The notes under the pieces: model-generated
The model's input: the letters and a program-made list of their open reading frames with translations, nothing else
Told to the model about the DNA's origin: nothing
The model's database searches: none
Shown: positions 40,579 to 49,337 of the stretch, piece by piece
Numbering within the stretch: the stretch's first letter is position 1
Layout of the letters: every line of letters begins with the position of its first letter
Position numbers and translations under genes: made by a program
Source: Cupriavidus pauculus
GTDB lineage: Bacteria > Pseudomonadota > Gammaproteobacteria > Burkholderiales > Burkholderiaceae
Direction: 5' to 3'
Assembly: GCF_008693385.1 (NCBI RefSeq)
Contig: NZ_CP044067.1
Location: forward strand, 434,001-498,000
DNA length: 64,000 bases

Positions 40579-41531
40579 TGCTCGCCGACCCGCTCTCCCA
40601 ATGGCTGCTGATGCTGGCCGCCCGCTGCACGCTCAGCGGATCGCTGCACGCGAGCGGCGAATGGGCGGTGGCTTTCGAGACCCATACGACCAAGATCAAC
40701 GTCGTCACCGAGGGCGAGGCGTGGCTCGTCCATGACGCCCTCGAGGCGCCTATTCGCCTGCGCACGGGCGACGGTTTCATGCTCACGCGCGCGGGCACCT
40801 ACGAGACCTGCAGCGATCCGTCATTGACGCCGCTGCCTGCCGCCGAAGTGTTCATCGACCATCGCGGCAGGATCGACGGCGTGAGCGGCACGACGCGCGG
40901 CTCGCAGTGCCATATCGTGGGCTGCGCGCTGATGCTCGATGCGCTCGATATCGAATTCCTGATGTCCACGCTGCCCACCGTGGTCGTCGTGCACGGGGCC
41001 GATCCGAGCGCGGCGTCCATGCGCTGGCTGATCATGCGGCTGCGCGACGAGCTCGCGGCACCGACGCCCGGTGCCGACGCGAGCCAGGCCTTGCTCGCGC
41101 AGATGCTGTGCGTGGAAATCATTCGCTACTGGTGCCGGCATGGCGCGGAGACGGGCCTGCTCGGGGCCTTGCGCGACGATCGCATCGCGGCCGCGCTGCG
41201 GGCCATGCATGGCGATGTCACACGGTCCTGGCGCGTCGAGGAACTCGCCTCGCAGGTGGCGATGTCGCGCTCCGCGTTCGCGGCACGGTTCAAGCAGCTG
41301 ACGGGCGTCGCCCCGCTCGATTACCTGCTGCGCTGGCGCATGCGCGTGGCCGCCCATGCGCTGCACGGCCGCGAGGAGCCGATGCAGCGCATCGCGGCAT
41401 CCGTCGGCTACCAGTCCGACAGTGCGTTCAGCCTGGCCTTCAAGCGCGTCTACGGCGTGCCCCCATCGGCCTACCGCCTTGCCGGCGGCAGTGCCGTTGC
41501 CCCCAACCCCGATCTCTCCCCGGAACTTTGA
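40578..41531 (+). CDS. AraC family transcriptional regulator with N-terminal cupin domain
   Basis: 317 residues from ATG 40578; the DPLSQWLLML opening is typical of the cupin_6 AraC subgroup, which supports this start despite a missing Shine-Dalgarno. The C-terminal two helix-turn-helix motifs are intact: WRVEELASQVAMSRSAFAARFKQLTG and MQRIAASVGYQSDSAFSLAFKRVYGVPPSAYR. Divergent from the SDR gene and followed at 14 bases by the GNAT gene. Confidence 0.92.
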   Translation: MLADPLSQWLLMLAARCTLSGSLHASGEWAVAFETHTTKINVVTEGEAWLVHDALEAPIRLRTGDGFMLTRAGTYETCSDPSLTPLPAAEVFIDHRGRIDGVSGTTRGSQCHIVGCALMLDALDIEFLMSTLPTVVVVHGADPSAASMRWLIMRLRDELAAPTPGADASQALLAQMLCVEIIRYWCRHGAETGLLGALRDDRIAAALRAMHGDVTRSWRVEELASQVAMSRSAFAARFKQLTGVAPLDYLLRWRMRVAAHALHGREEPMQRIAASVGYQSDSAFSLAFKRVYGVPPSAYRLAGGSAVAPNPDLSPEL

Positions 41532-41545
41532 CGGAGCCCCCCTGC

Positions 41546-42076
41546 ATGACCGCATACCAGCTCGACCGCGCCACCCCCGCTGACGCCGACGCCATCGTCC
41601 GCATCGTCAACGGCGCCTATCGCGGACAGGACGGCCAGGCCGGATGGACCTCCGAGGCGGGTCTGATCGCCGGCCAGCGCATCGATGCCGCGCAGGTGGC
41701 ACGGCTCATCGGCGCGGACAACCCGACCGTACTCGTCATGCGAGCGGCCGGCGGCCCCGTGGTGGCGACCGTCTGCGCGGACCGGCTGGACGCCGGGCGG
41801 ACCGAGCTCGGCATGCTGTCCGTGGATGTGGCATTGCAGGGCGGCGGCGCGGGCAAGCGGCTGATCGCGCTGACCGAGGACTGGCTGCGTGCCCGTGGCG
41901 TGGCCGTGGCATGCATGACCGTCGTGCACGCGCGGACCGAGCTGATCGCATGGTACGGGCGGCAAGGGTATCTGCCCAATGGCGAGACCGTGCCGTTTCC
42001 GTACGACGATCCGAGCGTGGGCCTGCCGCTGCGCGACGACCTGCACTTCGTCGTACTGGAAAAGCCGCTGCGCTGA
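41546..42076 (+). CDS. GNAT family N-acetyltransferase
   Basis: 176 residues from ATG 41546 with GGAG ten bases upstream. A GNAT fold is indicated by ATPADADAIVRIVNGAYRG at the N-terminus, the acetyl-CoA loop region VALQGGGAGKRLIALTEDWLRARG and HARTELIAWYGRQGYLPNGE. The canonical Q/RxxGxG/A reads QGGGAGKR. Probably cotranscribed with the AraC gene. Acceptor unknown. Confidence 0.88.
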   Translation: MTAYQLDRATPADADAIVRIVNGAYRGQDGQAGWTSEAGLIAGQRIDAAQVARLIGADNPTVLVMRAAGGPVVATVCADRLDAGRTELGMLSVDVALQGGGAGKRLIALTEDWLRARGVAVACMTVVHARTELIAWYGRQGYLPNGETVPFPYDDPSVGLPLRDDLHFVVLEKPLR

Positions 42077-42092
42077 TCGCCCGCATCCAGCT

Positions 42093-42117
42093 ATTGTTCA
42101 GTTAGCTTAACAATGTG
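42093..42117 (+). promoter_or_regulatory. putative LysR site upstream of mmsA
   Basis: A 25-bp stretch with arms ATTGTT and AACAAT and the tail GTG; it matches the stretch at 43721-43745 in front of the LysR gene (shared TGTTC and AACAATGTG at the same spacing). It lies 75 bases before the mmsA start. Confidence 0.6.
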
Positions 42118-42191
42118 TGAAGCGTTCATGCATTGAATGCCCCCCCGGCGCGCTCATACACTTGGCCCCATCCATAGAGAGGAGCCCAGTC

Positions 42192-43709
42192 ATGAGCGTC
42201 ACCGCCTTCACCGATAACCGCCAGGTCGGCCACTTCATCAACAACGAGCACGTGGCCGCGATGAGCGACCGATCGCAGCCGGTATTCAATCCGGCCACCG
42301 GCGAGGCCGCGCGTACCGTGGCGCTCGGTGGCAGCGCGGAAGTGGAAGCCGCCGTGGCAGCCGCGGCCGCCGCGTTCCCGGCCTGGGCCGATACCCCGCC
42401 GCTGCGCCGCGCCCGCGTGATGCAGCGCTTTCTGCAGCTGATGAACGAGAACCGCGACCAGCTCGCCGCGATCATCACCGCCGAGCATGGCAAGGTGTTC
42501 TCGGACGCGCAGGGCGAAGTCACGCGCGGCATCGAGGTCGTCGAGTTTGCCTGCGGCATTCCGCAATTGCTCAAGGGCGACTACACCGATCAGGTCAGCA
42601 CCGGCATCGACAACTGGACCATGCGCCAGCCGCTGGGCGTGGTGGCCGGCATCACCCCGTTCAATTTCCCCTGCATGGTGCCCTGCTGGATGTTCCCGGT
42701 GGCGATCGCCACGGGCAACACGTTCGTGCTGAAGCCCAGCGAGCGCGACCCGAGCGCCAGCCTCTTCATGGCGGACCTGCTCGCGCAGGCCGGCCTGCCC
42801 AAGGGCGTGTTCAACGTCGTGCAGGGCGACAAGCAGGCCGTCGATGCGCTGATCGATCATGACGACGTGCGCGCGGTGAGCTTCGTCGGTTCGACGCCGA
42901 TCGCGCAGTACATCAGCGAGCGTTCGGCCGCGCGCGGCAAGCGCGTGCAGGCGCTGGGCGGCGCGAAGAACCACCTCGTGGTCATGCCCGATGCCGACGT
43001 CGAGCGGACCGTCGATGCACTGATCGGCGCCGCCTACGGTTCGGCGGGCGAACGCTGCATGGCCGTGTCCGTGGCGGTACTGGTCGGCGATATCGCCGAT
43101 CGCATCATGCCGGTGCTGGCGGAACGCACGCGCGGTCTCGTCATCGGCAACGGCATGGACGACAAGTCCGAGATGGGCCCGGTGGTCACGCAACAGGCGA
43201 AGGAACGCATCGAGGGCTATATCGGGCTGGGCGTGGAGGAAGGCGCGCAGCTGCTCGTCGATGGCCGCAACCTGCAAATTCCCGGCCATGCGGGCGGCTT
43301 CTTCGTGGGCGGCACGCTGTTCGACCACGTCACGCCGTCGATGCGCATCTACAACGAGGAAATCTTCGGGCCGGTGCTGGGCTGCGTCCGCGTGAAGGAC
43401 CTCGGCGCGGCCATCGACCTGATCAACGCGCACGAGTTCGGTAACGGCGTGTCCTGCTACACGAGCGACGGCGGCGTGGCGCGCGAGTTCTCGCGCCGCA
43501 TCCAGGTCGGGATGGTCGGGATCAACGTGCCCATTCCGGTGCCGATGGCATGGCATGGCTTCGGCGGCTGGAAGCGCAGCCTGTTCGGCGACATGCACGC
43601 CTATGGCGAGGAAGGCGTGCGGTTCTACACCAAGCAGAAGTCGATCATGCAGCGGTGGCCGCAGAGCATCGACAAGGGCGCCGAATTCGCGATGCCGACC
43701 TCGAAGTAA
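42192..43709 (+). CDS. mmsA: CoA-acylating methylmalonate-semialdehyde dehydrogenase
   Basis: 505 residues from ATG 42192, with GAGGAG eight bases upstream. Aldehyde-dehydrogenase fold; the MMSDH-specific features include [39 protein letters not shown], the catalytic Cys289 in [17 protein letters not shown] and the C-terminal [24 protein letters not shown]. It converts (methyl)malonate semialdehyde plus CoA and NAD to acetyl- or propionyl-CoA and CO2 in valine, beta-alanine or inositol degradation. It stands alone with its LysR gene; no other mms gene is adjacent. Confidence 0.94.
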   Translation: MSVTAFTDNRQVGHFINNEHVAAMSDRSQPVFNPATGEAARTVALGGSAEVEAAVAAAAAAFPAWADTPPLRRARVMQRFLQLMNENRDQLAAIITAEHGKVFSDAQGEVTRGIEVVEFACGIPQLLKGDYTDQVSTGIDNWTMRQPLGVVAGITPFNFPCMVPCWMFPVAIATGNTFVLKPSERDPSASLFMADLLAQAGLPKGVFNVVQGDKQAVDALIDHDDVRAVSFVGSTPIAQYISERSAARGKRVQALGGAKNHLVVMPDADVERTVDALIGAAYGSAGERCMAVSVAVLVGDIADRIMPVLAERTRGLVIGNGMDDKSEMGPVVTQQAKERIEGYIGLGVEEGAQLLVDGRNLQIPGHAGGFFVGGTLFDHVTPSMRIYNEEIFGPVLGCVRVKDLGAAIDLINAHEFGNGVSCYTSDGGVAREFSRRIQVGMVGINVPIPVPMAWHGFGGWKRSLFGDMHAYGEEGVRFYTKQKSIMQRWPQSIDKGAEFAMPTSK

Positions 43710-43720
43710 TGCGTTGACGC

Positions 43721-43745
43721 ACTGTTCGATGAAGCGAACAATGTG
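43721..43745 (+). promoter_or_regulatory. putative LysR autoregulatory site
   Basis: A 25-bp stretch with perfect arms TGTTCG and CGAACA and the tail ATGTG; it is the second copy of the site at 42093-42117. It lies immediately before the LysR start at 43749, between mmsA and the regulator gene. Confidence 0.6.
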
Positions 43746-43748
43746 CGG

Positions 43749-44681
43749 ATGGAAAACGATAACAAAGAGACGCGCTGGTCCAACGTCTATTCGCTGGTGG
43801 TGCTCGGCGAGCTCGGCAGCTATACGGCTGCCGCGGCGCGCCTCGGGCTCAGCAAGAGCGCGCTGAGCCAGCGGATTGCCGAACTCGAACGGGCGGCCGG
43901 TGTGGCGCTCGTCCGGCGGACCACGCGCAGCATGCGATTGACGGAGGCGGGCCAGCAGCTCGCCGACGCCACGCGCGAGTCGTTCGACGAGATCGAGCGG
44001 AGCTTTGCCGGGGTGCGGGATCTCGTCGGCGAGCCGCGGGGGCTGGTGCGGGTGACCGCACCGGTCGCGCTGGGCCGCCAGCAGATCGTGCCGCGCATTC
44101 CGGCATTCCTGAAGACGCATCCAGACGTGCGGATCGAACTGGAGTTGTCGGACCGGCTGTCTTCGCTCGTGCAGGAAGGCTTCGATCTGGCGATTCGTCA
44201 CACCGCGGCGGCGCCGGACACCCACGTGGCCTGGACGCTATGCCGCACGCACGCGGTGCTGGTCGCCTCCCGCGCGTATCTGGACCGCCATGGCACGCCG
44301 GCCACGCCGGAGGCGCTGGCGGATCACGTCTGCCTGCCCTACTTCCGGCGCGGCGAGTCCCCGGCATGGAGCTTCGAGCCCGTGCGCGGCAACGGCGCCC
44401 GGCGCAATGTCGCGATTCGCGGAAGCTTTGCGGCGAACAATAGCGAGGTGTTGCGCGAGGCGGCCCTGCAGGGGCTCGGCATTGCGCTGCTCCCCGATTT
44501 CTCGGCGCAGGACGAACTGCGCGCGGGCAGGCTCGTGCAGGTCCTGCCCAACTGGCGCTCGGCCGGCGCGTTCGGCAACCACCTGTTCGCCATCCGGCCC
44601 TATAGCCCGTATGTGCCGCTCGCGGTACGGGCATTCGTCGAGTATCTGCGGCAGGCGCTCAAGGACGGTTTCAAGACCTGA
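43749..44681 (+). CDS. LysR family transcriptional regulator, next to mmsA
   Basis: 310 residues from ATG 43749; a GTG two codons upstream is possible. The winged helix-turn-helix reads LGELGSYTAAAARLGLSKSALSQRIAELERAAGV, in the subgroup with VRRTTRSMRLTEAG, followed by a periplasmic-binding-like effector domain. The 25-bp site repeated before mmsA and before this gene suggests it controls both. Confidence 0.92.
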   Translation: MENDNKETRWSNVYSLVVLGELGSYTAAAARLGLSKSALSQRIAELERAAGVALVRRTTRSMRLTEAGQQLADATRESFDEIERSFAGVRDLVGEPRGLVRVTAPVALGRQQIVPRIPAFLKTHPDVRIELELSDRLSSLVQEGFDLAIRHTAAAPDTHVAWTLCRTHAVLVASRAYLDRHGTPATPEALADHVCLPYFRRGESPAWSFEPVRGNGARRNVAIRGSFAANNSEVLREAALQGLGIALLPDFSAQDELRAGRLVQVLPNWRSAGAFGNHLFAIRPYSPYVPLAVRAFVEYLRQALKDGFKT

Positions 44682-44783
44682 AAAATTTTTTCCACCGTCG
44701 ATGGAATAGCCGGGAGCCACCGTTCGTCCTACTGGCAGACAGCGCATGACACGACTGTTTGCCCACACTCGAAAGGACTGAAC

Positions 44784-45566
44784 ATGAAACTCCAACGCTC
44801 GCTGGTGGCCGCGGTGGCCGCGATTTCCGCTTTTGGTGTTCTTGGCTTCTCGCAAGCCGCACACGCGCAGGAGAAGCCCGCGCCCGTCAAGAACGTGGTG
44901 CTCGTGCACGGCCTGTACGCCGACGGCTCCAGCTGGGAGAAGGTCATTCCGATCCTGCAGGCAAAGGGCCTGCACGTGACCGCCGTGCAGAACCCGACCA
45001 CCTCGCTCGATGCCGACGTGGACGCCGTCAAGCGCGCCCTCGCGCTGCAGGACGGCCCGACCGTGCTGGTCGCGCATTCCTATGGCGGCATGGTCATCAG
45101 CGAGGCCGGCGTCGATCCCAAGGTGTCGTCGCTCGTCTATATCGCCGCCCGCGCGCCGGACGCCGGCGAAGACTACCCTGCCCTGACGAAGAAATTCCCG
45201 TCCGCCCCGGCCGGCGCCGGCCTGCAATGGTCGGGCGACTACGCCAAGCTGTCCGAACAGGCGTTCGTGAAGGACTTCGCCGGCGACCTGCCCGTCGAGC
45301 AGGCGCGCGCGTATTATGCGGTGCAGCAGCCGATGGGCCGCCCGATCACGATGGCCAGGACCACGGTCGCCGCATGGCGCCAGAAGCCGTCGTACTACGC
45401 CGTGTCCACGGAGGACCGCACGATCAACCCCGATCTGGAGCGCTTTATGGCCAAGCGCATGGGTGCCCATACGATCGAACTGCCGTCGAGCCATGTCTCG
45501 CTGCTCTCGCACCCGCAGGAAGTCGCGAACCTGATCCTCCAGGCCGCCGGCCAGTCGGGAAACTGA
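44784..45566 (+). CDS. exported alpha/beta-fold hydrolase
   Basis: 260 residues from ATG 44784 with AAAGGA seven bases upstream. The signal peptide ends near residue 28 (SQAAHAQ). The core shows the oxyanion HG motif VVLVHGLYADGSSW, the nucleophile elbow VAHSYGGMV, an acidic residue in the C-terminal third and His in ELPSSHVSLLSHPQ. Related to EstC/salicylate-esterase-like hydrolases of the same size. Periplasmic esterase or lipase activity is likely; substrate unknown. Confidence 0.9.
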   Translation: MKLQRSLVAAVAAISAFGVLGFSQAAHAQEKPAPVKNVVLVHGLYADGSSWEKVIPILQAKGLHVTAVQNPTTSLDADVDAVKRALALQDGPTVLVAHSYGGMVISEAGVDPKVSSLVYIAARAPDAGEDYPALTKKFPSAPAGAGLQWSGDYAKLSEQAFVKDFAGDLPVEQARAYYAVQQPMGRPITMARTTVAAWRQKPSYYAVSTEDRTINPDLERFMAKRMGAHTIELPSSHVSLLSHPQEVANLILQAAGQSGN

Positions 45567-45688
45567 TCGCCGATTGTGAAATGCCGTTGCTAAGTCTTTG
45601 AACCGGCTAACCACTTCCCAGCGGCGAAGCAGTCTCGTAGGATGCCGGGGGGCCGATTGTGGCCCCTCCCATCCCTGCACGAGACACG

Positions 45689-46162
45689 ATGACCACCACA
45701 CTAAAAATCAACGGTCAGGTCCATGAGGTGGACCTTTCACCGGATACGCCCCTGCTGTGGACGCTGCGCGATTCGCTCGGCTTCACGGGTACGAAGTTCG
45801 GCTGCGGCATGGCGCTCTGCGGTGCCTGCACCGTCCACGTCGATGGCCAGCCCACGCGTTCGTGCGTGACGCCGATCTCGACGGTCGCCAGCAAGTCGGT
45901 CAATACCATCGAGTCCGTCGAAAACGATCGCGTCGGCAAGGCCGTCCAGGACGCCTGGGTCGAGCTTGGCGTGGCGCAGTGCGGCTACTGCCAGGCCGGT
46001 CAGATCATGACCGCGACCGCGTTTCTGAAGTCCAACCCCCGTCCCACCGATGCCCAGATCGTGTCCGCGATGAGCGGCAATATCTGCCGCTGTGGCACCT
46101 ATACGCGCATCAACGCAGCCGTGAAGCGCGCCGCCGCCACGCTGAATGGGAGGACCGCATGA
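45689..46162 (+). CDS. 2Fe-2S small subunit of a molybdenum hydroxylase (IorA/CoxS-like)
   Basis: 157 residues from ATG 45689. Two 2Fe-2S clusters are coded: plant-type GCGMALCGACTVHVDG and the C-terminal QCGYCQAGQIM with CRCGTY. It passes electrons from the molybdenum subunit encoded next. There is no signal peptide, so it presumably travels across the membrane with the Tat-targeted large subunit. The stop overlaps the next start (ATGA). An 18-bp hairpin lies just upstream. Confidence 0.94.
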   Translation: MTTTLKINGQVHEVDLSPDTPLLWTLRDSLGFTGTKFGCGMALCGACTVHVDGQPTRSCVTPISTVASKSVNTIESVENDRVGKAVQDAWVELGVAQCGYCQAGQIMTATAFLKSNPRPTDAQIVSAMSGNICRCGTYTRINAAVKRAAATLNGRTA

Positions 46163-48483
46163 GCTCCGTCATGACGAACGCTCCCGATACCGGCGCGCCG
46201 GCGCGTCCTTCGCGCCGTACGTTCCTGCAGGCCGGCGCGGCCCTGACGCTCGCGGTGCAGGCCGGCGGCCTCGTGTCGCTGGCCCACGCGGCCGAGCCCA
46301 AGAAGTATGGCGGTGACGCGATGCCGGGCGGCGTGGTCGACAATCCGCTCGTCTTCGTGTCGATCGCCACCGACGGCACCGTGACCATCGTCGCGCACCG
46401 CGTGGAAATGGGCACCGGCGTACGCACCAGCCTCCCGATGGTCGTGGCCGACGAAATGGAAGCCGACTGGACCCGCGTGAAGATCGTGCAGGCCGACGCC
46501 AACGAAGCGCGCTACGGCAGCCAGAACGTCGACGGCTCCCGCAGCATGCGCCATTTCCTCACGCCGATGCGCCGCGTGGGCGCCTCCGCGCGGCAGATGC
46601 TCGAAGCCGCCGCGGCCGCCCAGTGGGGCGTGCCCGTCAGCGAGGTGCAGGCACGCAACCACGAGGTCCTGCACACGGCCAGCGGCCGACGCCTCGGTTT
46701 CGGCGAACTCGCGGAAGCCGCGGCGAAGCAGCCCGTGCCGGCCGCGAACACGCTCGTGCTCAAGAAGCCCGAAGCGTTCCGCTATATCGGCAAGGGCAAG
46801 ATCCTGCCGACCGACAGCCGCGATATCGCGCGCGGCCGGGCCACCTACGGCATCGACGTCCGCCTGCCGGGCATGGTGTACGCCGTGATCGCGCGCCCGC
46901 CGGTCTACGGCGGCAAGGTGAAAAGCTACGATGCCACCGAGGCGCTGAAGGTCCCGGGCGTGCAGCGCGTGGTCGAGATCAAGCCCTATGACGGTCCGCC
47001 GCTGTTCAACCCGGTGGGCGGCATCGCCGTGGTCGCGTCCAATACGTGGGCCGCGATGCAGGGCCGCGCCGCGCTGAAGATCGACTGGGATAACGCGGGG
47101 ACGACGAACGCGGCGTACGATTCCGTCGCGTTCCGCGGCGCGCTGCAGACCGCCTCGAAGCAACCGGGCAAGGCCATGCGCAACGACGGCGACGCACTGT
47201 CGACGTTGTCCGCCGCGCCGGCCGCGCGCAAGATCTCGGCCGAGTACTACATTCCCCACCTCGCGCACGCGTCGATGGAATCGCCGGTGGCCACCGCGCG
47301 CTTCGTCGATGGCAAGTGCGAGATCTGGGCGCCGTCGCAGGCCCCGCAGGGCGCGCTGGAAAGCGTGGCCAAGCACGTCGGGCTCGACCCGAAGGACGTC
47401 ACGGTCCATCTGACGCTGCTCGGCGGCGGCTTTGGCCGCAAGTCCATGGCCGACTTCATCTCCGAGGCCGCGCTGGTTTCCAAGGCCCTCGGGGGCACGC
47501 CGGTCAAGCTCCAGTGGACGCGCGACGACGATATTCGCCACGATTACTACCACACGGTGTCCGTGGAACGGCTCGAGGCCTCGCTCGACAATGGCGGCAA
47601 GCCGACCGCATGGCTGCATCGCTCGGCCGCACCGACCATCGCCTCCACCTTCAAGGTGGGTGCCGAAGGCAAGGCCGACTTCGAAGCCGCGATGACCGCG
47701 ATCAATATCCCTTACGGGATTCCCGCCATCCGGCTCGAGTCGGCGGACGTGCCCGCGCACGTACGCATCGGCTGGTTCCGCTCGGTCTCGAATATTCCGC
47801 ATGCATTCGCGGTGCAGAGCTTCGTCAGCGAACTCGCCCACAAGGCGGGCCGCGACCCGAAGGACTATCTGCTGGACCTGATCGGCCCGCCGCGCCGCAT
47901 CGACCCGACCACGCTGTCGGACAAGTGGAACTACAACGAGTCCCCCGAGGTATATCCGCTCGACACCGGCCGCATGCGCCGCGTCGTCGAAGAAGCCGCG
48001 CGCCGCGCGAACTGGGGCCGCAAGCTGCCGAAGGGCCACGGCCTCGGCATTGCCATGGCATACAGCTTCGTCACGTACGTGGCCACGGTGGTGGAAGTGG
48101 CCGTCGATGCCAAGGGCGAGATCACGATCCCGCGTGTCGATATGGCGATCGACTGCGGCCCGCAGGTCAATCCCGAGCGTATCCGTTCGCAGGTCGAAGG
48201 CGGTTGCGTGATGGGCGTGGGCCTGGCCATGCTCGGCGAGATCACGTTCAAGGATGGCAGCGTGCAGCAGAGCAACTTCCACGACTTCGAGGTGCTGCGC
48301 TCGCATATGGCTCCGCGCGCGATCCATACGTGGCTGGTCGGCGGGGACTTCGACGTGCCCGCCGGCGGTGTCGGCGAACCGCCGGTGCCGCCCGTCGCGC
48401 CCGCGCTGTGCAATGCGATCTTCGCGGCAACGGGCAAGCGTATCCGCTCGCTGCCGATCCGCGATCAGCTCACGCGCACCTGA
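46159..48483 (+). CDS. molybdopterin-binding large subunit of an aldehyde/isoquinoline oxidoreductase (IorB-like)
   Basis: 774 residues from ATG 46159, with GGGAGG five bases upstream. The N-terminus has a Tat signal, SRRTFLQAGAALTLAVQAGG, then a xanthine-dehydrogenase-family molybdenum subunit with LTLLGGGFGRKSMADF, QGALESVAKHVGLDP and VGEPPVPPVAPALCNA near the end. The pair resembles isoquinoline 1-oxidoreductase and periplasmic aldehyde dehydrogenases. A cytochrome c subunit often found with this type is absent. A strong terminator follows at 48504. Confidence 0.93.
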   Translation: MSSVMTNAPDTGAPARPSRRTFLQAGAALTLAVQAGGLVSLAHAAEPKKYGGDAMPGGVVDNPLVFVSIATDGTVTIVAHRVEMGTGVRTSLPMVVADEMEADWTRVKIVQADANEARYGSQNVDGSRSMRHFLTPMRRVGASARQMLEAAAAAQWGVPVSEVQARNHEVLHTASGRRLGFGELAEAAAKQPVPAANTLVLKKPEAFRYIGKGKILPTDSRDIARGRATYGIDVRLPGMVYAVIARPPVYGGKVKSYDATEALKVPGVQRVVEIKPYDGPPLFNPVGGIAVVASNTWAAMQGRAALKIDWDNAGTTNAAYDSVAFRGALQTASKQPGKAMRNDGDALSTLSAAPAARKISAEYYIPHLAHASMESPVATARFVDGKCEIWAPSQAPQGALESVAKHVGLDPKDVTVHLTLLGGGFGRKSMADFISEAALVSKALGGTPVKLQWTRDDDIRHDYYHTVSVERLEASLDNGGKPTAWLHRSAAPTIASTFKVGAEGKADFEAAMTAINIPYGIPAIRLESADVPAHVRIGWFRSVSNIPHAFAVQSFVSELAHKAGRDPKDYLLDLIGPPRRIDPTTLSDKWNYNESPEVYPLDTGRMRRVVEEAARRANWGRKLPKGHGLGIAMAYSFVTYVATVVEVAVDAKGEITIPRVDMAIDCGPQVNPERIRSQVEGGCVMGVGLAMLGEITFKDGSVQQSNFHDFEVLRSHMAPRAIHTWLVGGDFDVPAGGVGEPPVPPVAPALCNAIFAATGKRIRSLPIRDQLTRT

Positions 48484-48503
48484 CGTTCCGCGCTCCGCGA
48501 TCG

Positions 48504-48534
48504 ACGCCGCAGCTCGCGCTGCGGCGTTTTTTTT
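48504..48534 (+). terminator. intrinsic terminator of the molybdenum hydroxylase operon
   Basis: Perfect 10-bp stem ACGCCGCAGC / GCTGCGGCGT with a TCGC loop, followed by eight T. It lies 20 bases after the large-subunit stop. Confidence 0.92.
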
Positions 48535-48645
48535 CGCCTTTTTTGCAAAGTTGCGTGTCGTTCGGCCCGGCAGATACAAAGCGACACAGCCCGTGCGGCA
48601 ACGCTGTCCATAATCGCCTCAACCCTGTCATCCATGAGGCAAACC

Positions 48646-48792
48646 ATGAAGCGAACCCTGATTCTCGCCAGCATGATCCTGTCGGCCTTCACCGGCGAGC
48701 TGCGCGCCACCGCTGCCTGCCGCTGGGTGCCCGCCAAACCGGCAACGGTGCAACCACGCCGCGCAACCGGCAAGGAGTCCCATCATGCGTAA
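48646..48792 (+). CDS. 48-residue putative exported peptide overlapping the thioredoxin-like gene
   Basis: ATG 48646 has GAGG seven bases upstream. Residues 2-22 form a signal-peptide-like sequence (KRTLILASMILSAFTGELRA), followed by a short basic mature part with one Cys. Its stop overlaps the start of the next gene by eight bases (ATGCGTAATG), as for a translationally coupled leader. Too short for homology-based assignment; it might be a leader peptide rather than a functional product. Confidence 0.45.
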   Translation: MKRTLILASMILSAFTGELRATAACRWVPAKPATVQPRRATGKESHHA

Positions 48793-49327
48793 TGCCATCC
48801 GCGTCGCCCTCGCCGCCGCCGGCGTGGCGGCCCTCTATATCGTTGGCGCGGGCGCCAGCATCGGCACGCCCACCGTCGGCGACCAGGGCAAGGCGCCCGA
48901 GTTCGCCGGCATCGACAAGTGGCTCAACTCGCCCCCGCTGAAGATGGAACAGCTGCGCGGCAAGGTCGTGCTCGTCGATTTCTGGACGTACTCGTGCATC
49001 AACTGCGTGAACACGCTGCCCTACGTCAAGCAGTGGTACGAGAAGTACAAGGACAAGGGCCTCGTGGTCGTCGGTGTGCACACGCCCGAGTTTCCGTTCG
49101 AGAAATCGACGTCGAACGTGGAGGCCGCGATCAAGCGTTTCGGCATCACGTATCCGGTGGCGCAGGACAACAACTATGCGACGTGGTCCGCGTACAGCAA
49201 CCAGTACTGGCCCGCGACGTACCTGATCGACGCCGACGGCAAGATCGTCTACAAGCACTATGGCGAAGGCGCCTACGCCGAGACCGAGTCCGTCATCCAG
49301 AAGCTGCTTGCCGAGCGCAAGCCCTGA
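48785..49327 (+). CDS. thioredoxin-like protein, TlpA/DipZ C-terminal domain type
   Basis: 180 residues from ATG 48785 with AAGGAG eight bases upstream. A signal peptide or N-terminal anchor (ALAAAGVAALYIVGAG) is followed by a thioredoxin fold with redox Cys71 and Cys74 (WTYSCINC) and cis-Pro in YWPATYLID. The WTYSCINC motif is typical of the DipZ/redoxin branch. Likely a periplasmic thiol-disulfide reductase. It lies downstream of the molybdenum hydroxylase but after a terminator. Confidence 0.9.
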   Translation: MRNAIRVALAAAGVAALYIVGAGASIGTPTVGDQGKAPEFAGIDKWLNSPPLKMEQLRGKVVLVDFWTYSCINCVNTLPYVKQWYEKYKDKGLVVVGVHTPEFPFEKSTSNVEAAIKRFGITYPVAQDNNYATWSAYSNQYWPATYLIDADGKIVYKHYGEGAYAETESVIQKLLAERKP

Positions 49328-49337
49328 AGGTTGAGGG

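Noticed and set aside
45649..45666. GGGGCC-GATTGT-GGCCCC hairpin before the 2Fe-2S subunit gene
   Set aside because: No T-run follows and it could arise by chance in GC-rich DNA; no evidence that it regulates.
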